13,634 nucleotides of DNA from JAERML01 sp035687895 (GCA_035687895.1 DASRUE010000206.1:1-13634); one strand, 5' to 3'; positions 6,250 through 13,634 are shown, counted from the first letter of the stretch. The notes: generated by a model from the letters alone, not told the origin. A program made the numbers and translations.

Positions 6250-7467
6250 ATGATCAACGCATCTGAAGCTCTTCACATCATCTTGGAGCATACGCAGTTG
6301 CTCGGCACAGAGAAAGTGCCGTTAGCGGATACTCTCGGCCGGACATGTGCCAAGAACATCTCCGCTGACGTCGATTTGCCGTCGTTCGATAACAGTGCAA
6401 TGGATGGTTACGCACTTCTGTCGTCGGATGTCAAGGCAGCATCGCCAAACACACCGGTAACACTCGCTGTCGTTGGAGAGTCCAGCGCGGGGAATTCTTT
6501 CGACGGTGTCGTCGAACCTGGTGAATCAGTGCGAATAATGACGGGGGGAATGATCCCTCGCGGCGCCGACTCGGTTGTTCCCCTTGAATCCGTCCGCCTG
6601 CTGAGTGAGGACAAGATCGAGTGCGCGGAAGCCGGTCCGGTGGGGATGCACATTCGCGCCCGCGGAGAAGACATAAAGGAAGGAGAGATCGTTCTGCGTG
6701 AAGGGGAGGTAATTCGTCCTCCGCATATGGGAATCCTCGCGGCACTCGGTATTACAAAACTCCGGGTTGGACGCAGGCCGTTGGTGAATATTCTTTCCAC
6801 GGGCGATGAATTGGTTGAGATCGACGAGAAGCCCGGGGAAGGACAAATCAGAAACAGCAGCGCTTCTGCCCTGGCTGGCTACATTGCGCTTGCCGGTGGT
6901 ACGGCGCGTTTCCTTGGCATCGTTCCCGACCGGAAGCGTCGTATCAGAAAGAAAATCGAAGAAGCTCTTGACGCAGACATTGTGATTGTTACTGGGGGGG
7001 TGTCGGTGGGGAAGTATGATTTTGTCGCGGAGGCCCTTGCCGACCTTGAAGTCCACATTCTCTTTTCAAAAGTCAACATAAAGCCCGGGAGACCACTTGT
7101 ATTCGGACGACGGAGGAAGACGTTGGTATTTGGTCTTCCCGGCAATCCGGTTTCCACGGGAGTAACGTTCCTCCAGTTCGTGCGACCTGCCATCCTGGCG
7201 ATGCAGGGTCGTACCGATGTTCTTCCGGTCCGATACGCTGCCATTCTCCAAAGCGCCATTACGAAAACCGATGGGAAGCGACATTATCTTCGAGGAGTGG
7301 CGACCCCGCTCGAGGGTGTATTGCGTGTACGGACGACCGGTACACAGAGCTCGGGAGTGTTGAACTCGCTCGCTCGCGCCAATTGCCTCATCATCGTTCC
7401 CGAACAAGTCCGACAAGTAAATGAGGGAGAGACCGTGGATATCGAGTTTGTTCATCAGGATCCCTAG
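6250..7467 (+). CDS. moeA: Molybdopterin molybdenumtransferase MoeA
   Basis: From ATG 6250 the protein has 405 residues, close to the usual length of about 400-410. MoeA inserts molybdate into adenylylated molybdopterin to form the molybdenum cofactor in the cytoplasm. Seen motifs are PSFDNSAMDGYA (from about 44), VRIMTGGMIPRGADSVVP (about 94-111), LSTGDELVE (from about 182), IVTGGVSVGKYDF (from about 246), NIKPGRPLVFG (from about 276) and GLPGNPVST (from about 295). The MINASEALHII start aligns with the canonical N-terminus of MoeA. A TTG at 6199 would add 17 unrelated residues and has AGGAAAG only 1 nt away, so it is less likely. ATG 6250 itself has no recognisable Shine-Dalgarno. The 118 nt between the archaemetzincin and this start hold no clear promoter or hairpin. 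The MoaC-MoaB fusion follows after 6 nt, in the same frame. Confidence 0.93.
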   Translation: MINASEALHIILEHTQLLGTEKVPLADTLGRTCAKNISADVDLPSFDNSAMDGYALLSSDVKAASPNTPVTLAVVGESSAGNSFDGVVEPGESVRIMTGGMIPRGADSVVPLESVRLLSEDKIECAEAGPVGMHIRARGEDIKEGEIVLREGEVIRPPHMGILAALGITKLRVGRRPLVNILSTGDELVEIDEKPGEGQIRNSSASALAGYIALAGGTARFLGIVPDRKRRIRKKIEEALDADIVIVTGGVSVGKYDFVAEALADLEVHILFSKVNIKPGRPLVFGRRRKTLVFGLPGNPVSTGVTFLQFVRPAILAMQGRTDVLPVRYAAILQSAITKTDGKRHYLRGVATPLEGVLRVRTTGTQSSGVLNSLARANCLIIVPEQVRQVNEGETVDIEFVHQDP

Positions 7468-7473
7468 AAACTC

Positions 7474-8382
7474 ATGAGAAACGTCTCCAATAAACCGCAT
7501 ACACTCCGCGTTGCAAAGGCGAGGGGTTCTGTTCACTGCTCGCCCGAGACGATTGCCGCAATCCAGGCGGGCAACGTCCCCAAGGCGGATCCACTTGGTG
7601 TTTCGAAAGTCGCGGGGATTCAGGCGGCGAAGAACACGAGCCTGCTGATTCCTTATTGCCATCAGGTACCTCTGGACTATGTCGGTATAGAAGTGGAAAT
7701 AAAGGAAGCCTCTGTACATTTCTTCACGGAGGTCCGGGCGGTGTGGAAGACCGGTGTGGAGATGGAGGCACTCACTGCTGCGTCCGTAGCAGCGTTGACG
7801 CTGTACGATATGTTGAAACCTATTGATAACACTCTGGAGATTGCTTCCGTTCGGCTTATCGAGAAGAAAGGGGGGAAGTCCGATTTCAAGCAAGCGGACA
7901 TGAGTGGGGTCCGGGCTGCGATATTGGTAATGTCTGACAAGGGTTCGAGCGGTGAACGGGACGATGTGTCGGGGAAGCTAATCAAGGTGCGACTTGAAGA
8001 GCTGGGACTGGCGGTTGTGGAGTATCTCTTGATTCCTGATGAGGAAGGCAGGATTCGCGGGGAGTTGGTCCGCCTCTGTGATGAAGCCCGCGTCGACCTT
8101 GTTATGACAACAGGCGGGACGGGTGTCAGCGCACGAGATGTTACGCCGGAGGCGACGCGTGAGATCCTTGATCGACTGCTTCCAGGAGTTCAGGAAGTTC
8201 TCCGCGCTCACGGGCAGGAACGAACCCGTCATGCGATGTTGTCGAGAGGAGTTGCAGGGTTACGTGGACAGAGTGTGGTTATCAACCTTCCGGGTTCACC
8301 GGTGGCAGTCCAGGAAGCGCTGGATATTCTCTTTCCGTGGGTGCTTCATTCCTTTCCCATGCTGAAAGGTGGAGGGCATTAA
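7474..8382 (+). CDS. moaCB: Bifunctional molybdenum cofactor protein: MoaC fused to MoaB/MogA
   Basis: This 302-residue protein joins two Mo-cofactor domains. Residues 1-140 are MoaC, cyclic pyranopterin monophosphate synthase. They show Lys37 in the KADP segment (KGDV in E. coli MoaC), VAGIQAAKNTSLLIPYCH with His63, KTGVEMEALTAASVAALTLYDM with the conserved Glu pair, and Lys115 after it. Residues 146-299 are MoaB/MogA, molybdopterin adenylyltransferase. They show ILVMSDKGSSGERDD, MTTGGTGVSARDVTPEAT at 211-228 and INLPGSPVAV near 270. Both sets of key residues look intact, so both activities are expected. Similar MoaC-MoaB fusions are known in other bacteria. The start ATG is 6 nt after the moeA TAG and has only a weak AGGA 13 nt upstream, so reinitiation after moeA is probable. 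An AAGGAGG follows immediately at the stop codon (8381-8387). Confidence 0.92.
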   Translation: MRNVSNKPHTLRVAKARGSVHCSPETIAAIQAGNVPKADPLGVSKVAGIQAAKNTSLLIPYCHQVPLDYVGIEVEIKEASVHFFTEVRAVWKTGVEMEALTAASVAALTLYDMLKPIDNTLEIASVRLIEKKGGKSDFKQADMSGVRAAILVMSDKGSSGERDDVSGKLIKVRLEELGLAVVEYLLIPDEEGRIRGELVRLCDEARVDLVMTTGGTGVSARDVTPEATREILDRLLPGVQEVLRAHGQERTRHAMLSRGVAGLRGQSVVINLPGSPVAVQEALDILFPWVLHSFPMLKGGGH

Positions 8383-8544
8383 GGAGGTTCGATGCGAATG
8401 CGTCACCCCGGCAACCCTGATGACAACGACAATCAGAGGAATAAGGAAGTAGCTAAGTCCCATTTCTGCCTTCTTGAGGATGAGTGTCTTCCCCTGGTGC
8501 AGCGTTTGAGATTCCAAGACGCCGGGGAATTCGGTGTGAGAAAA

Positions 8545-9642
8545 TCAGCGGGCGCGGTTTTGGACGTTCATGGTTGCGGGAATCCGATACCCGATCCTCT
8601 GGTTTGCAACGTGAACAATAAGCGAGTCCCCACCGACCTGTTCGACAACAGCGTTTCGCAGCTCCGACTCATCAACGAGTGAATCGAGAAACAATGTAAG
8701 GTTGAGGGTTTGATTGGCAGCGTAGATCTGCGTTTCGATAGTCCGTTGCCGGCGTGCGTTTTGTTGTGAAAGGGGAAGTGCCGCTGAAGGTTGTTGGCTG
8801 AGACCAATTGCCAGGCCGTTAAAGGTTTGCGCTGCTGCCGTCGATGTCTCGGCAGCGGCATATTTTTTGGACAGCGGCTTGAATTGACGCGACTCCCGTT
8901 TGTCCTGTTCTTCCGCAATGCGTTTTGTTTTTGATTCTGACGTGGATGGAAGGATGTTTCCGGAAACCCACTCAGTTCGATTAGCCGCGTCCATACTACC
9001 CTGCGCAACGGCGGCCAATTCGTTCTTCTCCGTTTCCGCACCGACAATGGCGAGATCAGACTTCTCTCTTTTTGCATACTCGTCATTTGCTTTTTTCCCT
9101 CCCTCTGCTGCTATGTTCCGACCTACTTTATCCATTACGTCGCTGCGTTTGTCGTTCTCGTCTGCCCCGCCAGCGGATCGCGTTTGAGATGGCTCGTCGT
9201 GGCGAACAACGTCCTTCGGCTGACCATCCTTTGCTTCTTCGCCTGTCATTTGCCCGCGGCCTTGAGATTCGGGAGTAGAAGTTGCAGGGGGCTGGTCGGA
9301 CAGCAGGTCTTGATCTTGTCTCCGCGAGCCAAACCAGTCGGTATAGATTCCGACTCCAACCACTATGACGGTCATGGCCGCAAGACTAAGGATACGGGGC
9401 CAGGGAATGTCCCCTCTTGCCGGTACTTCAACACGTGCCTTGAGACGTTGCTTCAGTTCCTCGACCCCTGCGCGTCGAATTCCTGCTGCGAGTTGTTGCT
9501 CCCTCATTACGGCACGCTGACAGATCTCGCAAACACGTAGATGGTCTTCGAGGTCGTTCCTCTCAGTCTTCGGAACGTGCCCCAGCACGAAGCGTTCGAC
9601 CAGTGATTCATCCTCGGTCCAATGGCTATGCCGATCAAGCAT
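8545..9642 (-). CDS. Zinc-finger anti-sigma factor with large extracytoplasmic domain
   Basis: This 365-residue protein starts 2 nt after the ECF sigma gene and has GGAGTGAG as its ribosome site. Residues 10-60 form a zf-HC2-type anti-sigma domain with His34-x3-Cys38-x2-Cys41 (HLRVCEIC). A membrane helix follows at about 83-102. The outer part (about 105-365) is rich in Gln, Ser, Ala, Glu and Lys to about residue 290. It then ends in a more ordered segment with TQIYAANQTLNLTLFLDSLVDE and VGGDSLIVHVANQRIGYRIP. The expected role is to hold the sigma factor at the inner membrane until an envelope signal releases it. The long low-complexity outer region could be a flexible sensor or protease-cleavage segment (inference). 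I do not recognise the C-terminal segment as a named domain. The gene converges on moaCB with 162 nt between their stops. Confidence 0.83.
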   Translation of the reverse strand: MLDRHSHWTEDESLVERFVLGHVPKTERNDLEDHLRVCEICQRAVMREQQLAAGIRRAGVEELKQRLKARVEVPARGDIPWPRILSLAAMTVIVVGVGIYTDWFGSRRQDQDLLSDQPPATSTPESQGRGQMTGEEAKDGQPKDVVRHDEPSQTRSAGGADENDKRSDVMDKVGRNIAAEGGKKANDEYAKREKSDLAIVGAETEKNELAAVAQGSMDAANRTEWVSGNILPSTSESKTKRIAEEQDKRESRQFKPLSKKYAAAETSTAAAQTFNGLAIGLSQQPSAALPLSQQNARRQRTIETQIYAANQTLNLTLFLDSLVDESELRNAVVEQVGGDSLIVHVANQRIGYRIPATMNVQNRAR

Positions 9643-9644
9643 TT

Positions 9645-10217
9645 CTACTCACTCCTCATTTCCTCTATGAGTCCCTGCAGGGATTTCTTGCATTGATACT
9701 TCTTCGACTTCGCCGTCTCCGCGTTGGCAAAGCCGAGTTCCAGGGCGATCTGTTCCATCGAGTGCTCCTCCCAGTAGAATAACAGGAGGAGTTTCTTGCA
9801 CGGTTCCCCCAAAAGGTCCAACGCCTTTCTCACGGTTGCCGTCTCCTCCTCCTCAATCATCACCTCGAGCGCTGTTGCGTCATTAGAAGGTGGTTCTTCC
9901 GTCTGGAATTCTTCAGCGACCTCCCGACGGAGGCGAGAGAGACGTCGGAGCCACATGTTTCTCACGGTCGCATATAGGAAGGTCCCGATCTTCGCCTCGT
10001 GTTTGTACCTACCGGTTCGAACTCTCTCCCACAAAACGATCAATGCATCCTGCAACAAATCCTCTGCATCGGCAACGTTGCCGCTATTGTGTTTCACAAA
10101 GGCCTCTATCGGAGCCCGGTTCGCATGGTATAAGAGTGCCAAAGCCTCCTCATCCCCTTTTCTGATGAGATCGAGTATTCGGGCATCGTCATTCAGAAAA
10201 AAAGGAGTTGCTCTCAT
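9645..10217 (-). CDS. ECF-type RNA polymerase sigma factor
   Basis: This 190-residue protein has the two-domain ECF layout. Region 2 (about 25-95) includes VADAEDLLQDALIVLWERV (core binding) and KIGTFLYATVRNMWLRRLSRL (-10 recognition). After an acidic linker (about 101-127), region 4 (about 130-185) includes LLGEPCKKLLLLFYWEEHSMEQIALELGF followed by AKSKKYQCKKSL (the -35 recognition helix-turn-helix). The AK.KKY.C.K.L ending is a style I associate with ECF factors of Bacteroidota and relatives. The ATG at 10217 has GAAAGG upstream on the minus strand. The anti-sigma gene follows after 2 nt. The divergent DUF4139 and vWA genes across a 90-nt promoter region are natural candidates for its regulon, as are its own promoter and that of the anti-sigma gene. 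No sequence-specific ECF promoter could be identified by eye. Confidence 0.93.
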   Translation of the reverse strand: MRATPFFLNDDARILDLIRKGDEEALALLYHANRAPIEAFVKHNSGNVADAEDLLQDALIVLWERVRTGRYKHEAKIGTFLYATVRNMWLRRLSRLRREVAEEFQTEEPPSNDATALEVMIEEEETATVRKALDLLGEPCKKLLLLFYWEEHSMEQIALELGFANAETAKSKKYQCKKSLQGLIEEMRSE

Positions 10218-10230
10218 TTACCTTTCAATG

Positions 10231-10245
10231 GTTAATGTCATTAAC
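10231..10245. promoter_or_regulatory. Palindromic operator candidate in the divergent sigma/DUF4139 promoter region
   Basis: GTTAATGTCATTAAC is a perfect inverted repeat of 7 nt around a single central T. It lies 14 nt upstream of the sigma factor start and 62 nt upstream of the DUF4139 start, within the only non-coding DNA between the two divergent genes. AT-rich palindromes of this size commonly bind dimeric repressors. No regulator for it is encoded next to it. The symmetry is seen directly, while the operator role is inference. Confidence 0.4.
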
Positions 10246-10307
10246 TGGCACAAGGTGAATGGCAAAAGATACGGAGAATTCCATAACAATCACAAAAGGA
10301 GAGTACC

Positions 10308-11816
10308 ATGAAGTGCCATACCATAGCAGTTGGCGTGTTTATCTTCACTGCGTGCACCATTTCAATGCATGCCCAGGGAAAGGAGGGCTCGCAGGCGGGA
10401 GAGCGTACGTCTGTTGATCTGACGATTTATAATCAAAACCTCTCCCTTATCCGGGAAGAACGGCGTATCAACCTCGCAAGAGGGCTCAGCCGAGTGGTGA
10501 TTCCGGAGATTCCTTCAACGATCGATGGGACATCGCTCCATTTTACCAGTCTCACCGACCCCTCGGGCGTGCGCGTTCTTGAGCAGAACTATCAATATGA
10601 CCTTGTGCACCAGGCAAAGTTGCTTGAGAAGTACATCGGCCGACAGGTGGAGTTTGTCCGGTATGACCCTGAGACAAAGAAGGAGTATTCAGTCTTTGGG
10701 CGACTTCTTTCCACTGGGTACACCACCCAACCGAATTATGGCGGCGCAGGTATGAACTATATCGGTATCGGCGGAATGGTGGCCGAAGTGGAAGGGAAGA
10801 TCGAACTCAACCCCGCCGGCCGTCTGGTTCTTCCGAGCCTTCCCGAAGGTTTGATTCTGAAGCCGCAACTGGAGTGGCTGGTGAACACCGCGCGCGAAGG
10901 TCAGCACAAAACAGAAATCAGCTATCTCGCAGGCCAGCTCTCCTGGAACTGCAATTATGTTGCCTTGCTTGACGACAGCGACACAAAGATGGATCTGACG
11001 GGCTGGGTAACAGTATCAAACAACTCGGGGACATCGTTCCGCAACGCAGGCCTGAAACTCGTCGCCGGCGATGTGAACGTGGTTAGAAACCAACTTGCCG
11101 GAGCCATGATGGCGAAGAGCGAAGCGATGGATGCATCCGCACCTCAATTCCAACAGACGGAACTGTTCGAATACAAACTCTACTCGATGCAGCGGCGGAC
11201 TGACCTTCACAACAATGAGACAAAGCAGATCGAACTTACGTCGGCCCGTGGGGTGGCGTCGAAAAAGGTGTTCATCTATGACGGCCTTGCCGATCAGTGG
11301 CGGTCGTGGTACAACAACTACTCGTATCGTTCTCAAGGAAGCTTTGGACAACAATCCAACCCAAAGGTGGGTGTGTTTGTTCTTCTGAGGAATGATGAGA
11401 AGTCCGGGTTGGGTATGCCGTTGCCCAAAGGCAAGGTCCGGGTCTACAAGAGGGACAACGATGGGAAGGAACAGTTTGTGGGAGAAGATGAGATTGATCA
11501 TACCGCAAAGAACGAAGAGGTTCGTCTCTATCTTGGCAACGCTTTTGACATCGTGGGAGAGAGGGTGCAAAAGGACTTCCGGTCGTTTGCCTCCGGGCGT
11601 ATTGTAGAGGAGACCATCGAAATCAAGGTGCGGAACCACAAAGAAGAGAGCGTGCAGGTTCAGGTGTATGAGCATCCATGGCGCTGGAGTCAGTGGGACA
11701 TTGTGAAGAGCAGCACCGACTGGGAGAAGGTAGACCAAGCGACGCTCCGGTTCCCATTAAAACTCGCAAAGGATCAGGAGAAGACGATTAGTTACACGAT
11801 ACGATATTCGTGGTAG
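10308..11816 (+). CDS. Secreted DUF4139-domain protein
   Basis: This 502-residue protein has an N-terminal signal peptide (hydrophobic residues about 6-20, probable cleavage after MHA at 22). A beta-rich region follows, starting TSVDLTIYNQNLSLIREERRINLARG, which is the typical opening of DUF4139-family proteins. The family's long domain runs to the end and closes with LKLAKDQEKTISYTIRYSW. A Gly-rich insertion (NYGGAGMNYIGIGG, about 143-156) sits in the first third. The protein should be periplasmic or outer-surface, and the biochemical role of DUF4139 is not established. Start ATG 10308 has AAAGGAG a few nt upstream. It lies divergent from the ECF sigma gene and 41 nt before the vWA gene, so the two plus-strand genes are probably co-transcribed and may belong to the sigma regulon. 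Cys16 is not in a good lipobox, so a lipoprotein is unlikely. Confidence 0.8.
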   Translation: MKCHTIAVGVFIFTACTISMHAQGKEGSQAGERTSVDLTIYNQNLSLIREERRINLARGLSRVVIPEIPSTIDGTSLHFTSLTDPSGVRVLEQNYQYDLVHQAKLLEKYIGRQVEFVRYDPETKKEYSVFGRLLSTGYTTQPNYGGAGMNYIGIGGMVAEVEGKIELNPAGRLVLPSLPEGLILKPQLEWLVNTAREGQHKTEISYLAGQLSWNCNYVALLDDSDTKMDLTGWVTVSNNSGTSFRNAGLKLVAGDVNVVRNQLAGAMMAKSEAMDASAPQFQQTELFEYKLYSMQRRTDLHNNETKQIELTSARGVASKKVFIYDGLADQWRSWYNNYSYRSQGSFGQQSNPKVGVFVLLRNDEKSGLGMPLPKGKVRVYKRDNDGKEQFVGEDEIDHTAKNEEVRLYLGNAFDIVGERVQKDFRSFASGRIVEETIEIKVRNHKEESVQVQVYEHPWRWSQWDIVKSSTDWEKVDQATLRFPLKLAKDQEKTISYTIRYSW

Positions 11817-11857
11817 ATGACAATTCACACATTCTATTAACTTTGGAGGAGGCTGTC

Positions 11858-13198
11858 ATGAAATCAACGCTGCTGGTGGTTGTGCTGGGATTTCTCGCGA
11901 TGAGTTCGTCAGGCTTCGCGATGTCTTTCCCGAAGGACGAGGCATCGATTACGCTGAGCGGGCGCATCAGTTATCCCTACATCTCACACTGCGGAGGGAC
12001 CGCGTACCTGACCCTTTCGCTGGCGACATCGGATCGCCGAATGATCCACCGCGCACCCATGAACATCTCCGTTGTGCTGGATCGAAGCGGCTCCATGGGT
12101 GACGAAGGAAAAATCGAACATGCCAAGTCGGCCTTGTATGCGCTGATCGATCAGCTGCAGAGTGAGGATATCCTCTCCATTGTCATCTATGATGATGACG
12201 TTGAAGTTCTGCGGGATGCACACCGCGTCGGCACTCAGAGAGAGGAACTCCGACGACTCGTGGGAACTGTGTATCCCCGCGGAAGTACAAATCTCGGGGG
12301 TGGAATGATGGAAGGACTGCGTCAGGTGGAGCGGAACGTGAGTCGGGAATACGTTAACCGCGTGATCCTTCTTTCGGACGGGTTGGCAAATCGGGGCATC
12401 ACCGATCCCGGCCAGTTAAGTGCAATCGCCCGCAGGTACCGTGGCAAGTCTATTTCACTCACGACCATGGGTGTTGGACTTGCATACAACGAGAATCTGA
12501 TGGTCAGCCTTTCGGAAAGTGGTGGTGGCAACTACTATTTCATTGAAAGTTCGCACGGCCTGGCGGCAATGATGCAAAAGGAACTTCAGATGCTTTCCTC
12601 CGTACTCGCCCAGAATGCGTCCATCGAACTGACGTTGGGACGGGGAGTGACAGTGACAGATGTAATTGGGGCTGAATTCAGAACGATGGGGGACAAGGTT
12701 TTGATTCCTGTTGGCGACCTGTACGCGAGCGAATGCAGGGAGCTTACGGTGACTGTTCAAGTGCCTGAAGGTTCCGGCTCGCTTGTCGTTGCAAGAGGTT
12801 CGCTGAAATTCGAGACTGGAGACGTTCGTATTGGACGCGTCAGTCCATTTGCCGTGAAGGTTCAGTACAGCACGGATGTTGCAGTAATCGAGAAGAACCG
12901 GGATTGGGATACACAGGCGAAGGCGGATGTGGCTGTCTCAACCCGCAAGGTAGAGGATGTCCTCAAGGCTATCGATGAGGGAAGGGAAGAAGATGCGGCA
13001 AGACAACTGGGCGACGCTCGAGCAAGCCTTGAGGCTTCCCCCGCGGCATCGATGGCGGGTGCTGCGGCATCCGAGGTGATGCGGGAACAGAAGGAAAGAC
13101 TGAACTCCTACAACAGTCTGCTGAAGGATTCAAGCAATGCCGCACGCGCAAAGAAGGCGATCCAATATGACAACTACAGAACCCAGAAGAAGAGATGA
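11858..13198 (+). CDS. Secreted von Willebrand factor type A (vWA) domain protein
   Basis: From ATG 11858 the protein has 446 residues. Residues 1-22 are a signal peptide ending in SGFA. The vWA domain covers about 67-240 and has an intact MIDAS metal site: Asp75-x-Ser77-x-Ser79 in VVLDRSGSMG, Thr144 in RGSTNLGGGM, and Asp174 in ILLSDGLANRG. A beta-rich region follows, then an Ala/Glu/Arg-rich helical tail (about 360-446). An intact MIDAS implies cation-dependent protein binding outside the cytoplasm. The partner is unknown, and the DUF4139 protein or cell-envelope components are possible. Start choice: ATG 11858 has GGAGGAGG at 11845-11852 with 5-nt spacing and is followed directly by the signal peptide. 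A GTG at 11810 in frame would overlap the upstream gene and put a charged extension before the signal, so it is rejected. Confidence 0.9.
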   Translation: MKSTLLVVVLGFLAMSSSGFAMSFPKDEASITLSGRISYPYISHCGGTAYLTLSLATSDRRMIHRAPMNISVVLDRSGSMGDEGKIEHAKSALYALIDQLQSEDILSIVIYDDDVEVLRDAHRVGTQREELRRLVGTVYPRGSTNLGGGMMEGLRQVERNVSREYVNRVILLSDGLANRGITDPGQLSAIARRYRGKSISLTTMGVGLAYNENLMVSLSESGGGNYYFIESSHGLAAMMQKELQMLSSVLAQNASIELTLGRGVTVTDVIGAEFRTMGDKVLIPVGDLYASECRELTVTVQVPEGSGSLVVARGSLKFETGDVRIGRVSPFAVKVQYSTDVAVIEKNRDWDTQAKADVAVSTRKVEDVLKAIDEGREEDAARQLGDARASLEASPAASMAGAAASEVMREQKERLNSYNSLLKDSSNAARAKKAIQYDNYRTQKKR

Positions 13199-13220
13199 AG
13201 TGTGACCAACGCCAGGAAAG

Positions 13221-13260
13221 AACGGTCTCGTTCACAGTGGACGGGGCCGTTTACTTTCCT
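13221..13260 (+). terminator. Intrinsic terminator after the vWA gene
   Basis: The stretch from 13221 (AACGGTCTCG) pairs with CGGGGCCGTT at 13242-13251. This gives a 10-bp stem that includes two G-U pairs, extendable by three more pairs into the intervening segment. It is followed by a T-rich run (TTTACTTTCC, 13249 onward). The G-U pairs form only in plus-strand RNA, so the hairpin serves the vWA gene, which ends 22 nt upstream. The T-run touches the 3' end of the convergent TonB-like gene. Confidence 0.65.
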
Positions 13261-13634
13261 ACTTTCTGATATTGAAGGGAATACTGACCCATGTGGTCAC
13301 GGGTCCGGATGACATCACCCCGGGGGAGTATTCTGATTTCATGACCGCTTCGATGATCGAGTTGTTGACAAGCGGATTGCTGCTCTTGACGATCTTCGCT
13401 TGCAACGGTTTCCCATCAGGGCCGATTTGCACGTGCACAACAACCTGGGCCGATTTGTTTGTCGTGAACGCACGTTCGGGAATCAATGGCTTTTCAAGCT
13501 TCAGGATTTGTGGATCTTTTCGCACAGCAACAAATGCTTCCATCGGCAGAATCACTTCCGGAAGAGGCTCATTCACTGCTGGTGAGACCGGATTCTTCTG
13601 CTCTGTTGTGGCATCTACCTTCACCGGAGTCTTC
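13259..13634 (-). CDS. TonB-family protein, C-terminal domain (5' part outside window)
   Basis: The frame runs to the window edge without a stop. The GTG at 13624 is only an internal candidate, so the true start lies outside. The visible 125 residues begin with a Pro/Lys/Thr/Val-rich segment typical of the TonB periplasmic spanner. A TonB C-terminal domain follows: SAQVVVHVQIGPDGKPLQAKIVKSSNPLVNNSIIEAVMKSEYSPGVMSSGPVTTWVSIPFNI. TonB-type domains carry proton-motive-force energy to outer-membrane transporters or belong to related envelope proteins. Whether a TonB membrane anchor or another N-terminal domain is present cannot be seen. It converges on the vWA gene with 60 nt between their stops and is probably not part of that operon. 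Confidence 0.82.
   Translation of the reverse strand, partial: KTPVKVDATTEQKNPVSPAVNEPLPEVILPMEAFVAVRKDPQILKLEKPLIPERAFTTNKSAQVVVHVQIGPDGKPLQAKIVKSSNPLVNNSIIEAVMKSEYSPGVMSSGPVTTWVSIPFNIRK

Noticed and set aside
10246..10263. TGGCAC followed by TGGCA in the divergent region, considered as a sigma54 promoter
   Set aside because: The GG-to-GC spacing is 13 nt, not 10, which sigma54 does not tolerate.
11016..11738. 240-codon frame antisense to the DUF4139 gene
   Set aside because: It has no domain and a low-plausibility composition, and it lies wholly within a strong plus-strand gene.
11810..11857. GTG start that would overlap the DUF4139 gene and extend the vWA protein
   Set aside because: The extension is acidic and would precede the signal peptide. 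ATG 11858 has an excellent GGAGGAGG site.
1..13634. CRISPR arrays, tRNA or rRNA genes, insertion sequences, attachment sites
   Set aside because: I saw no regularly spaced repeats, no tRNA-like cloverleaf with a CCA end, no rRNA stretches, no transposase or integrase motifs and no flanking direct repeats.

Overview
The window reads as an ordinary bacterial chromosome segment of about 13.6 kb and mid GC. It comes from an anaerobic or facultatively anaerobic organism with respiratory membrane complexes. The ECF sigma factor with a Bacteroidota-like region 4, its zinc-finger anti-sigma partner, the DUF4139 and vWA secreted proteins, and the bacterial archaemetzincin together suggest the Bacteroidota/Ignavibacteria/Chlorobi neighbourhood. 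That placement is inference from gene content, not a database result.

Layout. (1) Positions 1-2166, plus strand: the 3' end of a respiratory membrane-complex operon. It holds the C-terminus of a HybA-like 4Fe-4S protein, a complete HybB/NrfD-type quinone-linked membrane subunit, and a membrane-anchored GcvH-like protein whose lipoyl-lysine position is a serine. After it come an orphan 50-codon Tat leader that resembles the N-terminus of a [NiFe]-hydrogenase small subunit (2235-2387) and a perfect 14-bp hairpin (2465-2497). (2) Positions 2571-6131, plus strand: three translationally overlapped genes, namely a membrane histidine kinase with two c-type-heme-like motifs in its sensor domain, an NtrC-type sigma54 response regulator, and an archaemetzincin zinc protease. 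(3) Positions 6250-8382, plus strand: molybdenum cofactor genes, moeA and a MoaC-MoaB/MogA fusion, 6 nt apart. (4) Positions 8545-10217, minus strand: an ECF sigma factor followed by its zinc-finger anti-sigma factor. (5) Positions 10308-13198, plus strand: divergent from the sigma gene, a secreted DUF4139 protein and a secreted vWA protein. A perfect 7+1+7 palindrome lies in the shared divergent promoter region, and a terminator follows the vWA gene. (6) Positions 13259-13634, minus strand: the C-terminal domain of a TonB-family protein, cut by the window edge.

How the genes may work together (inference). The hyb-like complex moves electrons between a periplasmic redox enzyme, probably encoded left of the window, and the quinone pool. 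The heme-sensor kinase and NtrC-type regulator are well suited to control such respiratory genes according to redox state or an electron acceptor. The Mo-cofactor genes would support molybdoenzymes. The sigma/anti-sigma and DUF4139/vWA block looks like a separate envelope-response module. The least conventional pieces are the lysine-less GcvH-like subunit in a respiratory operon, the orphan Tat leader, and the archaemetzincin coupled by start/stop overlap to a heme-sensing two-component system.
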